Positions 1-9,014 are shown, counted from the first letter of the stretch. The stretch: 45,240 nucleotides of DNA from CAYLKS01 sp964384205 [NCBI: uncultured bacterium] (GCA_964384205.1 CAYLKS010000022.1:1-45240), one strand, 5' to 3'. The notes: generated from the letters alone by a model not told the origin. Numbers and translations are program-made.

Positions 1-57
1 CCCTTGCGTAAAAAACATTGTATTTTATAATTTGGAAAAAAAATTAAACAAAAAAAC

Positions 58-87
58 TTGACTTTTTTTTCATTTATTTTATATATT
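58..87 (+). promoter_or_regulatory. Sigma-70-type promoter of the M23 peptidase gene
   Basis: TTGACT at 58-63 and TATATT at 82-87 are separated by 18 bases. The expected start of transcription near 94 leaves a leader of about 10 bases that contains a partial ribosome site (AGGA, 93-96) before the ATG at 104. AT richness makes chance -10 matches common, so support comes mostly from the good -35. Confidence 0.5.
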
Positions 88-103
88 ATTTTAGGATTAA
101 ATT

Positions 104-1012
104 ATGAAAGAAAATTTATCATTAATTGTAATTACAGATGAAAATAAATCTCCTATAGAATTTCATTTAAATAAGAAAAAATTAAAAATATACAGTATTA
201 CATTTATTATCATTTTTATAAGTTTGTTCATATTTAGCATATATCAATTATTTTTATACAATGATTATCAAACATTAAAAAAACAGAATTTATTATTACA
301 AAATCAAATTTTAACTTTAAATGACAAATTAAATGTAGTTGAACAAAATTATAATCATATCATAGAAACAGAAAAAAAATTAAGACTTATGGCTGGATTA
401 TATGATATTCCCCAGGAAGTTAGAGAATTGGGACACGGAGGAACTTCAATAAAAGAATATAATTATTTGAGTATTTTTAATAATAACATTAAAGATGAAA
501 TAATTAATGCATCAGAAAAAGTAAATCTATTATTAAGGGTAAGCAAATTAGAAAAAATTAGCTATGAAGAAATAACAAATAAATTAGATGATATAAAAGA
601 TAAAATTAATTATACTCCTTCAATTAAACCAACAAAAGGATGGTACTCGTCATTATTTGGTAAAAGAATACATCCATTTACAGGAAAAATAGAATTCCAT
701 AAAGGATTAGATATTGCGGCTCCTGAGGGTACACCTATAATTGCACCTGCTGATGGTAGAGTTATTTTTGTAGGTAAAAATGGTTCTTATGGCAATGAAA
801 TTGTAATTATGCATAAAAATTTTTATAAAACTATATACGGTCATTTAAGTAGATTTAACGTAAAAAAAGGACAAAAAGTTAAACGTTATGATATAATAGG
901 ATTTGTTGGCAATACTGGTAGATCTACAGCACCTCATCTTCACTATGAAATTAGAATAAAAAAGAATAATAAATATATTCCAATCAATCCTCTTAAATTT
1001 ATTTTTGATTAA
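104..1012 (+). CDS. M23 (LytM-type) murein endopeptidase, membrane-anchored
   Basis: Predicted zinc endopeptidase that cuts peptidoglycan cross-bridges in the periplasm, or a LytM regulator of amidases. The 302-residue protein has a short cytoplasmic start, one membrane helix at about 30-52, a coiled coil at about 55-95, and a C-terminal LytM domain from about 175 to 298. The M23 zinc and catalytic residues are all visible: H199 and D203 (HKGLD), H247 (YGHL), and H278/H280 (HLH). An intact set argues for an active enzyme rather than a degenerate EnvC/NlpD-like activator. AGGA lies 7 bases before the ATG. The gene is followed 25 bases later by yhbY and is probably the first of a group running to 3756. 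Substrate specificity cannot be told from sequence. Confidence 0.9.
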   Translation: MKENLSLIVITDENKSPIEFHLNKKKLKIYSITFIIIFISLFIFSIYQLFLYNDYQTLKKQNLLLQNQILTLNDKLNVVEQNYNHIIETEKKLRLMAGLYDIPQEVRELGHGGTSIKEYNYLSIFNNNIKDEIINASEKVNLLLRVSKLEKISYEEITNKLDDIKDKINYTPSIKPTKGWYSSLFGKRIHPFTGKIEFHKGLDIAAPEGTPIIAPADGRVIFVGKNGSYGNEIVIMHKNFYKTIYGHLSRFNVKKGQKVKRYDIIGFVGNTGRSTAPHLHYEIRIKKNNKYIPINPLKFIFD

Positions 1013-1037
1013 CATTATATAACCTCAAGGAGCTAAA

Positions 1038-1337
1038 ATGGAGCTTAGGGCAACTCACAAAAAACAACTAAAAAAATTAGGACATAATTTAAAACCATAT
1101 ATAACTATTGGAAAATTTGATTTATCACATAATGTTATAAATTCAATAGAAAGAGAGCTCAAAAATCATGAGCTAATAAAAATAAGAATATTAAATAATT
1201 CATCTGAAAATCCTAAAAATATAGCAAATATAATTGCTGATAAAATTGGAGCAAATATAATAAGAGTTATAGGAAATACCATATTAATTTATAAACAAAA
1301 TCCCGATGAAAATGAACGTAAAATTCATTTTAGTTAA
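1038..1337 (+). CDS. yhbY: YhbY-family (CRM domain) RNA-binding protein
   Basis: A 99-residue protein that is one complete CRM/YhbY domain, the usual length for this family. In E. coli YhbY associates with pre-50S ribosomal subunits, so a role in ribosome assembly is expected. The N-terminal LRATHKKQLKKLGHNLKP stretch and the following IGK...ERELKNHELIKIRI segment are typical of the family, as is the basic face of the first helix. In the usual GxxG-type loop this copy reads GKFD, which is somewhat divergent. A clear AAGGAG ribosome site precedes the ATG. The 3' end overlaps the next gene by 32 bases. Confidence 0.9.
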   Translation: MELRATHKKQLKKLGHNLKPYITIGKFDLSHNVINSIERELKNHELIKIRILNNSSENPKNIANIIADKIGANIIRVIGNTILIYKQNPDENERKIHFS

Positions 1338-2373
1338 TATACTTTTTCTAATGTCAACTACTTTTCCCCAAGAAACCTATAGAGATTTAATAAATAATTT
1401 ATATTTAAAAAATTTTGATAAAAAAATTTTTCTTAATATTACTTATTCCTATTTAGATTCCAATAATGTTTTTCTCAATAAAAAACTATTTATAAATAAA
1501 AATGATAGTAAAATAGATATCTATTTTAACTATAAAGATGATTTTTCTATTAACTTTTCTGAAAATAATGAACTTATTGCAATCTCATCTACTAAAAATT
1601 TAAGTTTATATAACCAATTACTGTTCCTTAATATCTTCAAAAGAATTTCTACCTTTTTTTTTTCACAAAACATTGAAACAATATTAAACTCAAATTTTTT
1701 TAGCTATGAAGTTGAAGATGATAGCACTGTAAATTTCTATTTAATAAACAATATAGATTCTACCAATAAAATCTTATTGCAATTTAAAGAATCTGAAAGA
1801 ATTATTAAAAATATAAGTTTTATAAAAAATAATAAAACAATTGAATTATATCATATACAGAAATTAGACACAGCCTACATAATAAACAACAATTTTAAAT
1901 ACACAACTTATTATTACAAGTTGACAAAAAACTTTTTTAAAGATTTTAGATTAAATTTTTCTCCTCTTCTTATGCTAAAAGGGGGCTTTATATTAGAAAA
2001 AAATTATTTACATAATGATAAAGATAAGGGGTTGCTTTTTGTAAGCGAATATTTTTCAGGAACGGATTATATAATAAGTATGGTATCTACTCCACTAAAT
2101 GAAGAGATGACAGAAATAAAAAATTTAAAGGTTTACAACCTTTCTCCAATTCTTAAATTAATTAACCTAAAAATAAACGGTTTCGGAATATATTTATCTG
2201 GATATTTATCAAAAGAACAAATCAATCGAATAAAAGAACAATATAAATTTAAATTAAAAACGTTTAGATCTAATCAATGGAATTTTTCCTTATTTAGAAT
2301 TTTTCTTTTTATATTATTAAGCGGGCTAATAATATTCGTTTTTTTAAGGAATAGTAGAAAATACAGAAGGTAA
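1306..2373 (+). CDS. Exported, C-terminally membrane-anchored protein of unknown function
   Basis: I do not recognise a named family. The 355-residue product starts with a signal peptide (hydrophobic core about residues 5-17, possible cleavage near 20-22) and ends with a membrane helix at about 327-347 followed by a basic RNSRKYRR tail, so most of the protein should lie outside the cytoplasm with the tail inside. The middle is rich in alternating polar/hydrophobic beta-type segments and loosely recalls LolA/LolB-like lipoprotein-carrier folds, but that is only an impression. Start codons at 1306 and 1312 are both possible and neither has a ribosome site. Either way the start lies inside yhbY in the +1 frame, which suggests translational coupling. 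Confidence 0.75.
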   Translation: MKMNVKFILVNILFLMSTTFPQETYRDLINNLYLKNFDKKIFLNITYSYLDSNNVFLNKKLFINKNDSKIDIYFNYKDDFSINFSENNELIAISSTKNLSLYNQLLFLNIFKRISTFFFSQNIETILNSNFFSYEVEDDSTVNFYLINNIDSTNKILLQFKESERIIKNISFIKNNKTIELYHIQKLDTAYIINNNFKYTTYYYKLTKNFFKDFRLNFSPLLMLKGGFILEKNYLHNDKDKGLLFVSEYFSGTDYIISMVSTPLNEEMTEIKNLKVYNLSPILKLINLKINGFGIYLSGYLSKEQINRIKEQYKFKLKTFRSNQWNFSLFRIFLFILLSGLIIFVFLRNSRKYRR

Positions 2374-2387
2374 AAAAAGGAAGTAAT

Positions 2388-3359
2388 ATGAAAAAAGTAT
2401 TAGGTATTGGCAATGCTTTAGTTGATATAATAGCTGATGTAAATGAAAATTTCTGGGATTATAAAAAGTATCCCAAAGGAAGCATGAATCTTGTGGATCA
2501 AAAATTTAGTGAAGAATTAAGAAATAAATTACAAAATAAAAAAATGGTATCCGGAGGAAGTGCTGGAAATACTATTTGCGCCTTAAGTGAACTATCAATA
2601 CCTACATCTTTTATAGGAAAAATTGGAAATGATGAAATGGGTAAATTTTTTCAAAAAGATATGAAAAAACGAAATATAGATATAAAATTAATTACAGATA
2701 TAGAATTGGGAACTGGTATATGCTGTTCACTTATTACTCCTGACAAAGAAAGAACAATGTTTACCTATTTAGGTGCTGCTTCAAATCTTAAAAGTCATGA
2801 ATTAAAAAAAGAATTTTTTAAAAATAATGATTATTTTTACATCGAGGGATACCTATTGCAAGACTGGGAATTAATAAAAACTGCTGTTTCTATTGCCAAA
2901 AATAATAATTTAACAGTATGCCTTGATTTTGCAAGCTATAATATAGTAGAAGAAAATATTAATTTTCTTGAAGAATTAATAGATAGTTATATTGATATTT
3001 TATTTGCAAATGAAGATGAAATGAAAATGTTCTTATCTAAAAGCAAATATAATATTGAATACCTAAAAAATAAATTAAACATTATTATCGAAAAAAAAGG
3101 CAAAAATGGGGTTAAGGTTATCTCAACTAATTTCGATGAAACAGTTGAAACATATCCTGCAAATGTCATAGATACAACGGGTGCAGGTGATGCCTTTGCC
3201 GCCGGTTTTTTATATGGATTGATCAAAGATCAAAATCTTACCAATTGTGCAAAATTAGGAAATCTATTAGGTTCTACTGCTGTAGAATATTATGGTGCTA
3301 AAATTCCAGAAGAGAAGTGGGAAAAAGTAAAAGAAAAAATTGACAAAATTTTAGAATAA
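2388..3359 (+). CDS. PfkB-family carbohydrate/nucleoside kinase (adenosine-kinase-like)
   Basis: Ribokinase-like sugar or nucleoside kinase of 323 residues, normal length for the family. Visible signatures are the N-terminal GIGNALVDI strand, the substrate-binding SGGSAGNT motif (55-62) with GKIGND (77-82), the NEDE segment (208-211), and the PfkB signature 2 DTTGAGDAFAAGFL (262-275) with catalytic base D268 and its anion hole. The overall pattern, with NALVDI and SGGSAGNT, is closest to adenosine-kinase-type members common in Bacteroidetes, spirochetes and alphaproteobacteria, but the phosphate acceptor is not certain. AGGAAG precedes the ATG; the gene is 14 bases after the previous one. Confidence 0.88.
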   Translation: MKKVLGIGNALVDIIADVNENFWDYKKYPKGSMNLVDQKFSEELRNKLQNKKMVSGGSAGNTICALSELSIPTSFIGKIGNDEMGKFFQKDMKKRNIDIKLITDIELGTGICCSLITPDKERTMFTYLGAASNLKSHELKKEFFKNNDYFYIEGYLLQDWELIKTAVSIAKNNNLTVCLDFASYNIVEENINFLEELIDSYIDILFANEDEMKMFLSKSKYNIEYLKNKLNIIIEKKGKNGVKVISTNFDETVETYPANVIDTTGAGDAFAAGFLYGLIKDQNLTNCAKLGNLLGSTAVEYYGAKIPEEKWEKVKEKIDKILE

Positions 3360-3372
3360 TGGAGGGATAAAA

Positions 3373-3756
3373 ATGATTACAAGAGATGATATAAACAATT
3401 TCTTAACACAAATAAAAGGTTATATTGATTCAAGTAATGCTAACCTAAAAAAAGAAATAATTGATTATATAAATCAAAGAAATCAAGATATGAAAAATTT
3501 TACAGAAGATAGAATAAAAATAAATGAAAACAATTTTAGAGATATTTTAGAAAATAAACTTGATACATATAAAGCAGACATACTAAAACAAATAAACAAC
3601 CAATTAAACAAAATAGCCAATGAAATATCCAATAATAGAATTACTCTATCAACATTACAGACAGAATTTGCTCAATTAAAAAAAGAGCTTATAGAGATTA
3701 AAAAAAATAATTCTGATTTAACTATAAAATTAAAAAATATCAAAAATATTTTATAG
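3373..3756 (+). CDS. Small coiled-coil protein of unknown function
   Basis: A 127-residue, highly charged, Asn/Lys/Glu-rich protein with no signal peptide. Heptad-like spacing of Leu/Ile through nearly the whole length (roughly residues 20-125) predicts a long coiled coil, with the heptads clearest at about 85-127. It has a good GGAGGG ribosome site 13 bases after the PfkB gene. It ends one base short of the convergent metalloprotease gene, so no terminator fits between the two stops. No family assigned. Confidence 0.7.
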   Translation: MITRDDINNFLTQIKGYIDSSNANLKKEIIDYINQRNQDMKNFTEDRIKINENNFRDILENKLDTYKADILKQINNQLNKIANEISNNRITLSTLQTEFAQLKKELIEIKKNNSDLTIKLKNIKNIL

Positions 3757-3757
3757 T

Positions 3758-4894
3758 TCAGGCATAACAATTAATATTATAGCTATTTAAAACTTGTCGT
3801 GAATAATCTTTTGCACGACTATAAAATACTGAAGGATTAATATTAAAAGTCTTTTTAATCCCCATAGTAACACTTTCATATTTCAATGTATTTTTAACAA
3901 ATGCTTTTACTGCATCTTTACCATAAAATTTCTCTATATAATCAAAAGCAAGATAAGCTTCTGCATATCCTTTAATATCTTTTATGTCACCTTCTAAATT
4001 TTGCAAACCTCTTAATACAGGACCGCCAGATTTAAGAGCATAATATATTTTTTCATTGCCTTGTCCAGCAGCATATACAGCAGCTCCTTCCATAAACCAT
4101 GCAGCCTGATTATCATTTTTAAGCTTACTATACATTATAGCATGTGTAAGCTCATGGGTAATGACCTGTGGATTTACTCCATTACCTTTAGTAACTATTT
4201 CATCTAAATCCAATAAAATTTTAGGATCATCTGAAGAAACTGTTAATGCTCTTACACCATCTAAATACTTCTCATTACTAAATAATTTATCTGAAAAATA
4301 TACATTTACCTTAAAATTTCTATCCGGTATAATCCCTAATTTACCATAAATGTTATTTTCTCCCTTTTCAAAATAATGATTATTAATAATCTCATCTTTA
4401 ATCTTCTTTATAGTTGTTGAATTCCCATCCACAACCCCATCATTATTAAAATCATAATCATGCTGAGTTCTGCTTATATCAATATCGTCTCCAAAATTAT
4501 CTTTATTACCAATCTCACCTGATTCATTAATATCATAATCCCTATCATAATCTTTAAAAACTACCTTGCCATACTGAAGCTCAAGAACTGTGTCATGTGA
4601 TGGATAACTATTGCTTTTTATAGGTTGAGAAACTTTATTTTGAAAATTTAAAGTACTTTTTTCAGTATTTATATTCAGCAAATTTGATAACAACTCATTA
4701 AAAGAATTCAATAAATTATCAAACATCCCTGAAAAAATATCATTATTTGTTGTAAAAGCAGAAGAAATTGGATTTTGACTATTAAAATTCTCTATCTTTT
4801 TATTAATATTTTGCACACTAAATCTATCTTTACTATTTAATCTCTTAAAATAATTAGAATAAAAATTCATATAACTTTTTTCATTAACACGCAT
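3758..4894 (-). CDS. Putative zinc metalloprotease (gluzincin-like, HExxH) with EF-hand/dockerin-like calcium loops
   Basis: The 378-residue protein carries the zinc-binding motif HELTH at 247-251 and, 18 residues on, WFMEGAA with E269 as likely third ligand, the gluzincin arrangement seen in peptidase MA-like families. Upstream of the catalytic part are two acidic loops: 121-132, which fits the EF-hand pattern D-x-N-x-S-G-x-I-x-x-x-D, and 148-156, D-x-N-x-D-G-x-V-D as in dockerin or EF-hand-like calcium loops. The first 75 residues are low in charge pattern and contain no signal peptide, which is odd for a calcium-binding protease. AAGGGAAG sits just before the ATG. It stands alone on its strand between two + strand genes. 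The substrate is unknown; self-processing or non-classical export is possible but only inferred. Confidence 0.75.
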   Translation of the reverse strand: MRVNEKSYMNFYSNYFKRLNSKDRFSVQNINKKIENFNSQNPISSAFTTNNDIFSGMFDNLLNSFNELLSNLLNINTEKSTLNFQNKVSQPIKSNSYPSHDTVLELQYGKVVFKDYDRDYDINESGEIGNKDNFGDDIDISRTQHDYDFNNDGVVDGNSTTIKKIKDEIINNHYFEKGENNIYGKLGIIPDRNFKVNVYFSDKLFSNEKYLDGVRALTVSSDDPKILLDLDEIVTKGNGVNPQVITHELTHAIMYSKLKNDNQAAWFMEGAAVYAAGQGNEKIYYALKSGGPVLRGLQNLEGDIKDIKGYAEAYLAFDYIEKFYGKDAVKAFVKNTLKYESVTMGIKKTFNINPSVFYSRAKDYSRQVLNSYNINCYA

Positions 4895-4917
4895 AATCTT
4901 CCCTTGTTTTTTTTAAT

Positions 4918-4956
4918 ATCGGTATAAATAAAAAAAACTTAATACTTTTTACCGAT
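4918..4956. repeat. Inverted repeat in the divergent promoter region
   Basis: ATCGGTA (4918-4924) and TACCGAT (4950-4956) form a perfect 7-bp inverted repeat, extendable by A/T pairs with one mismatch. The arms are 32 bases apart start to start, about three helix turns, between the divergent metalloprotease and DUF362 genes. It could be a two-site operator serving one or both promoters. GC-containing arms stand out in this AT-rich gap, but no regulator is known. Confidence 0.4.
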
Positions 4957-5084
4957 TTTTTTTATTGATTTTTTAAGTATTTATATTAAATTTAAATATA
5001 AATTGGAGAAAATATATGAAATCAAACCAAAAATATTATTCACCTCAATTTTATTCATTAAATGATATAACAGGAGAGATAGAA

Positions 5085-6155
5085 ATGAAATCAAAAGTTT
5101 ATTTAATAAAAAAAAAAGAAAATGAAACTGACGAAAGTCTGGCAAAAAGATTACATTACCATTTGAAAATTAATGATTTTTTTAAATTCATTAAACCAAA
5201 AGATTTTGTAGCAGTTAAAACTCATTTCGGAGAAAAAGGTTCAAATGGATATGTAAGGCCGCTATATTTTAAAAAAATTTCTAAATTAATAAAAGAAAAA
5301 AAGGCTAAACCATTTTTAACAGAAACTCAAACATTATATACTGGTTTAAGAAATAATGCTGTCACGCATATAGAACTTGCTATATCGCACGGATTTACAT
5401 ATGAACAAACTGGAATGCCAATAATAATGGCTGATGGATTATTAGGAGATGAAGAAATAAGTGTCGAAATTCCCGGTAAAATATATAAACAGGTAAATAT
5501 TGCTGGACTTCTTGAAAAAATCCAATCGTTAGTAGTTATAAGCCATTTCACTGGTCATATTGCTGCAGGTTTTGGAGCTACTTTAAAAAATTTAGGAATG
5601 GGGCTTTCCAGTAGAAAAGGAAAATTAACTCAGCATTCTACAGCAAAACCAAATGTAAAAGAAAAAAAATGTGTAGGCTGTGGTCTCTGTATTAAATTCT
5701 GCCCTTCATCTGCTATAACAATGAAAGAAAACCAAAAAGCTTCTATCAATAGTGAAAAATGTATCGGCTGTGGTGAATGCCTTGCTATATGTAGATTCGA
5801 TGCAATTGGATATAACTGGGCAGAAACATATGAAAATCTTCAAAGAAAAATTGTTGAGCATGCTATGGGAGTTCATTTACTATTTAAATCAAAAGTATTT
5901 TATATAACTTTTCTCACAAGAATAACTAAAGATTGTGATTGTATGAGCAGATTTCAACCTATTGTTCCTGATATTGGAATACTCCTCTCTGAAGATCCGG
6001 TTGCCTTAGACTCTGCAAGTTTATATCTTATTGAAACAATCAATGGGAAAAAATTAAACGAATTATCGTATAACATTCCATATACTGTACAGCTTGAACA
6101 TGCCAAAGAACTAAAATTTGGTTCTACAGATTATGATTTAATAGAGTTAACATAA
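5085..6155 (+). CDS. DUF362 domain iron-sulfur protein with two [4Fe-4S] ferredoxin motifs
   Basis: A DUF362-family protein, an uncharacterised group common in anaerobes and presumed to be involved in electron transfer or metal-centre chemistry. Two ferredoxin motifs, CVGCGLCIKFCP and CIGCGECLAICR, sit in the middle of the protein (residues 196-207 and 226-237 from this start), flanked by the DUF362 halves, with conserved TH-FGEKG, GLRNNAVTH and a later CDC pair. I prefer the start at 5085 because MKSKVYLI matches the usual N-terminus of the family and AGGAG lies 8 bases before it. An in-frame ATG at 5016, with GGAGA 6 bases upstream, would add 23 residues. The gene is followed with a one-base overlap by the methyltransferase gene. 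Confidence 0.85.
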   Translation: MKSKVYLIKKKENETDESLAKRLHYHLKINDFFKFIKPKDFVAVKTHFGEKGSNGYVRPLYFKKISKLIKEKKAKPFLTETQTLYTGLRNNAVTHIELAISHGFTYEQTGMPIIMADGLLGDEEISVEIPGKIYKQVNIAGLLEKIQSLVVISHFTGHIAAGFGATLKNLGMGLSSRKGKLTQHSTAKPNVKEKKCVGCGLCIKFCPSSAITMKENQKASINSEKCIGCGECLAICRFDAIGYNWAETYENLQRKIVEHAMGVHLLFKSKVFYITFLTRITKDCDCMSRFQPIVPDIGILLSEDPVALDSASLYLIETINGKKLNELSYNIPYTVQLEHAKELKFGSTDYDLIELT

Positions 6156-6631
6156 TGGAACAATACCAAGATATTTACATTTTCTCACATGGATATATAT
6201 ATGTTTATGCTTCACAAAATTATATAAAAAAAATAGATATTAAGCTATCACCTATTGATTCTTTTAGCCCAAATAAAAATGTATTAATATCAAAATTATT
6301 CTTCTTATTTGATAACTATTTCAAAGGTAAGCCAATTAATTTCAATATACCATTTTCTTTAGAAGGATTGCCCAAATTTACAAAAAATATATTATTAACC
6401 TTATATAAAAATGTTCCTTATGGACAAACAATAACATATAAAGAATTAGCAAAATTATCAGGTAATGAAAAAGCTGCCAGAGCCATTGGCAATGCTATGG
6501 CAAAGAATCCAATTCCAATAATTATTCCATGCCATAGAGTAATAAAATCTGACAGAACATTAGGCGGATATTCCGGAGGCGGACTTATAGTCAAGGAATT
6601 TTTACTAAAAATTGAAAAAGCTATAACATAG
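6155..6631 (+). CDS. ogt: Methylated-DNA--protein-cysteine S-methyltransferase
   Basis: Suicide DNA repair protein that moves the alkyl group from O6-alkylguanine to its own cysteine. The 158-residue length matches Ogt/MGMT single-domain enzymes. The active site is IPCHRVI with acceptor C126, preceded by the helix-turn-helix segment from the VPYGQTITYKELAK motif (88-100) through ARAIGNAMAKNP (108-119), and followed by GGYSGG (137-142). The start codon overlaps the DUF362 stop by one base (TAATG), so the two are probably cotranslated. The 3' end overlaps the convergent priA gene by 11 bases. Confidence 0.95.
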   Translation: MEQYQDIYIFSHGYIYVYASQNYIKKIDIKLSPIDSFSPNKNVLISKLFFLFDNYFKGKPINFNIPFSLEGLPKFTKNILLTLYKNVPYGQTITYKELAKLSGNEKAARAIGNAMAKNPIPIIIPCHRVIKSDRTLGGYSGGGLIVKEFLLKIEKAIT

Positions 6632-9014
6632 ATATCGGATCTACAACATAATGTATTCTAACTTTATCCAAATTCAAATTTTTGACTCTCTTCAAAGAAT
6701 TATTAAAAATATTATTCGTTTTAAAAACATCATGTGTTTTTAATATTATATGAAAATAATAATTTTTATTTATTTTTGCAAGAGGAGCTTCTACCGGCCC
6801 TAAAATTTTATATAATCCATTAGATTCTTTTTTTAATATATCAGCAATCATATTTGATATATCTGTAACATATTTTAAATCTTCACCAAAAATTTTTATA
6901 AGTATCAATCTTATAAACGGAGGATATTCAAACTCTTTTCTAATTTTAAGTTCAAATTTTGCAAATTCTTCAAAAAATTGAGATTTCGCAAATCTTAAAC
7001 CATAATTTTCTGGTTGATATGTTTGAATTAAGGCAATTCCCTTTTTATTACTTCTACCTGCCCTACCAATAACCTGTGTCAATTGAGAAAATGTTTTCTC
7101 AATTGCACGAAAATCTGGCATATTTAATCCAATATCAGCAAATAATATCCCCACTAATGTAACATCTGGAAAATCCAATCCTTTAGTAATCATCTGAGTG
7201 CCTATTAAAATATCGTATTTCTTTTCCTCGAAATCTTTTAAAATCTTATAGTGAGAATTTTTATTTTGAGTGGTATCGGAATCCATTCTTTTAATTTTCG
7301 CCTGAGGAAATATCTTCTGCAATTTCTCTTCAATCCTCTGTGAACCAAACCCTTTATAACTAATATGTTGACTATTACATGATGGGCATTTATCAGGTAT
7401 ATCAAGTTGATAATCACAATAATGACAAACTAATTTATTAGTGGTTTTATGATAAGTTAAAGAAATATCACAATTTGGACATTTTATAATTTCGCCGCAA
7501 TCTTTACAAATAAAAAAAGGCGAATATCCTCTCCTATTCAAAAACAAAATAACCTGTTCATTCCTTTCCAGCCTCGCTTTTATCATAAAATATAATTCTG
7601 TTGATAAAAAACCACCAATCAAGCTATTATTTTTTTCCTTTAAATCATATAAAATCACCTCTGGCAATTCTTTTTTATTAACTCGCTCAGGTAATTTAAG
7701 ATAAAAATATTTTTCTCTTATTGCATTATAATATGATTCTAAAGAAGGAGTGGCACTACCTAAAACTATTGGGATATTCTCTATTTTTGCTTTTACAATA
7801 GCAATATCACGTGCATTATAAAAAGGTGCCCCAGAACTCTGCTTATATGTTTGTTCGTGCTCCTCATCAATAATAATAAGTCCCGGATTTTTTATAGGCG
7901 CAAATATAGCAGAGCGTGCCCCAATAACTACCACTTTATTTTTAGAAAATATCCTATTCCATGTATCATATTTTTCTCCTGATGAAATTTTACTATGCAA
8001 AACTTCTATATTCTCTCCTAATCTCTGTTTAAACAAATATGTCAATTTTGGAGTTAACGAAATCTCAGGTACTAAAACTAAAATACTCTTTCCTTTTTCC
8101 AATACTTTTTTAGCTAATCTAAGATACACCTCAGTCTTACCACTTCCTGTAACACCATATAATAAAAAAGTAGAAAATTTACTATTTTCTATAAAAGGTT
8201 CTATTTGCTCTATAGCTTTTTTTTGATATTCTGTTAATTCCGGCTCTTCTACCTCAAAATCATATTTTATACTATCTGAAAACCTTCTTTCAATTTTCAT
8301 CTCATCTTTTATAATCAATCCGTTTTCTATTAGCTTTTTAATTGTATGATAAGAAGCATTTAACTCATCAAAAAAAGCATATTCTTTATCTTTCAAATAT
8401 AATAATACCTTATATTGCCCTGGATACCTTCTTGCAAATTCTTTATCATTAAAAATATCTCTATTCTGTAAATTCAACTTATAAACTGTTTTAGTCTTGA
8501 ATTTCATTTTATTTTTATTAAAGGGATGTAAATTTATAACCCCTTCCTTTTCCAATTCCTTTAAATAATTAAACGAAATATTAAATTTTTTTTTTATATC
8601 AGAAAAAAATAATTCATTATAACTTAATTCATTAATTAATTTTTTTATCTTTTTAGATTTAGTATTAAAAGATTTTCCATTATTTAAAGTTATTTTAAAA
8701 TCCGTAATAAAAAAAAATTCCGACGGGAATAAGGCTTTTATAGTCGTTCCAACAGAATTATTATAGTATAAAGACATCCACTTTATCATTTTAAGATAGT
8801 TTAAATCAAAAATAGGCTCTTTATCAATGATTCCTACAACTTCCCTACATTCAAAATTGGGTTTATTTTCAAGTAATTCAAAAATGATTCCCTGATAAAG
8901 CCTATTTCTAACATAAACAGAGACTCTCTGGCCTATTTTTATATCATCAAAATCAGATTTATATGTTAATAAATCTATATTAGAAATTGGTACTCCTACT
9001 TTGATATACTTCAT
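6621..9014 (-). CDS. priA: Primosomal protein N' (replication restart helicase PriA)
   Basis: 3'-5' DNA helicase that recognises stalled forks and restarts replication by loading the primosome. The 797-residue protein shows, in order, an N-terminal DNA-binding region, Walker A GVTGSGKT (287-294), DEEH box (383-386), GSATP (419-423), the zinc-binding module with four Cys pairs (C503/C506, C512/C515, C530/C533, C543/C546), and the helicase motif QVIGRAGRS (647-655). All key residues are present. Its start overlaps the stop of the upstream thioredoxin-like gene by 4 bases (ATGA), so both are likely made from one message. The 3' end overlaps the convergent ogt gene. Confidence 0.97.
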   Translation of the reverse strand: MKYIKVGVPISNIDLLTYKSDFDDIKIGQRVSVYVRNRLYQGIIFELLENKPNFECREVVGIIDKEPIFDLNYLKMIKWMSLYYNNSVGTTIKALFPSEFFFITDFKITLNNGKSFNTKSKKIKKLINELSYNELFFSDIKKKFNISFNYLKELEKEGVINLHPFNKNKMKFKTKTVYKLNLQNRDIFNDKEFARRYPGQYKVLLYLKDKEYAFFDELNASYHTIKKLIENGLIIKDEMKIERRFSDSIKYDFEVEEPELTEYQKKAIEQIEPFIENSKFSTFLLYGVTGSGKTEVYLRLAKKVLEKGKSILVLVPEISLTPKLTYLFKQRLGENIEVLHSKISSGEKYDTWNRIFSKNKVVVIGARSAIFAPIKNPGLIIIDEEHEQTYKQSSGAPFYNARDIAIVKAKIENIPIVLGSATPSLESYYNAIREKYFYLKLPERVNKKELPEVILYDLKEKNNSLIGGFLSTELYFMIKARLERNEQVILFLNRRGYSPFFICKDCGEIIKCPNCDISLTYHKTTNKLVCHYCDYQLDIPDKCPSCNSQHISYKGFGSQRIEEKLQKIFPQAKIKRMDSDTTQNKNSHYKILKDFEEKKYDILIGTQMITKGLDFPDVTLVGILFADIGLNMPDFRAIEKTFSQLTQVIGRAGRSNKKGIALIQTYQPENYGLRFAKSQFFEEFAKFELKIRKEFEYPPFIRLILIKIFGEDLKYVTDISNMIADILKKESNGLYKILGPVEAPLAKINKNYYFHIILKTHDVFKTNNIFNNSLKRVKNLNLDKVRIHYVVDPISML

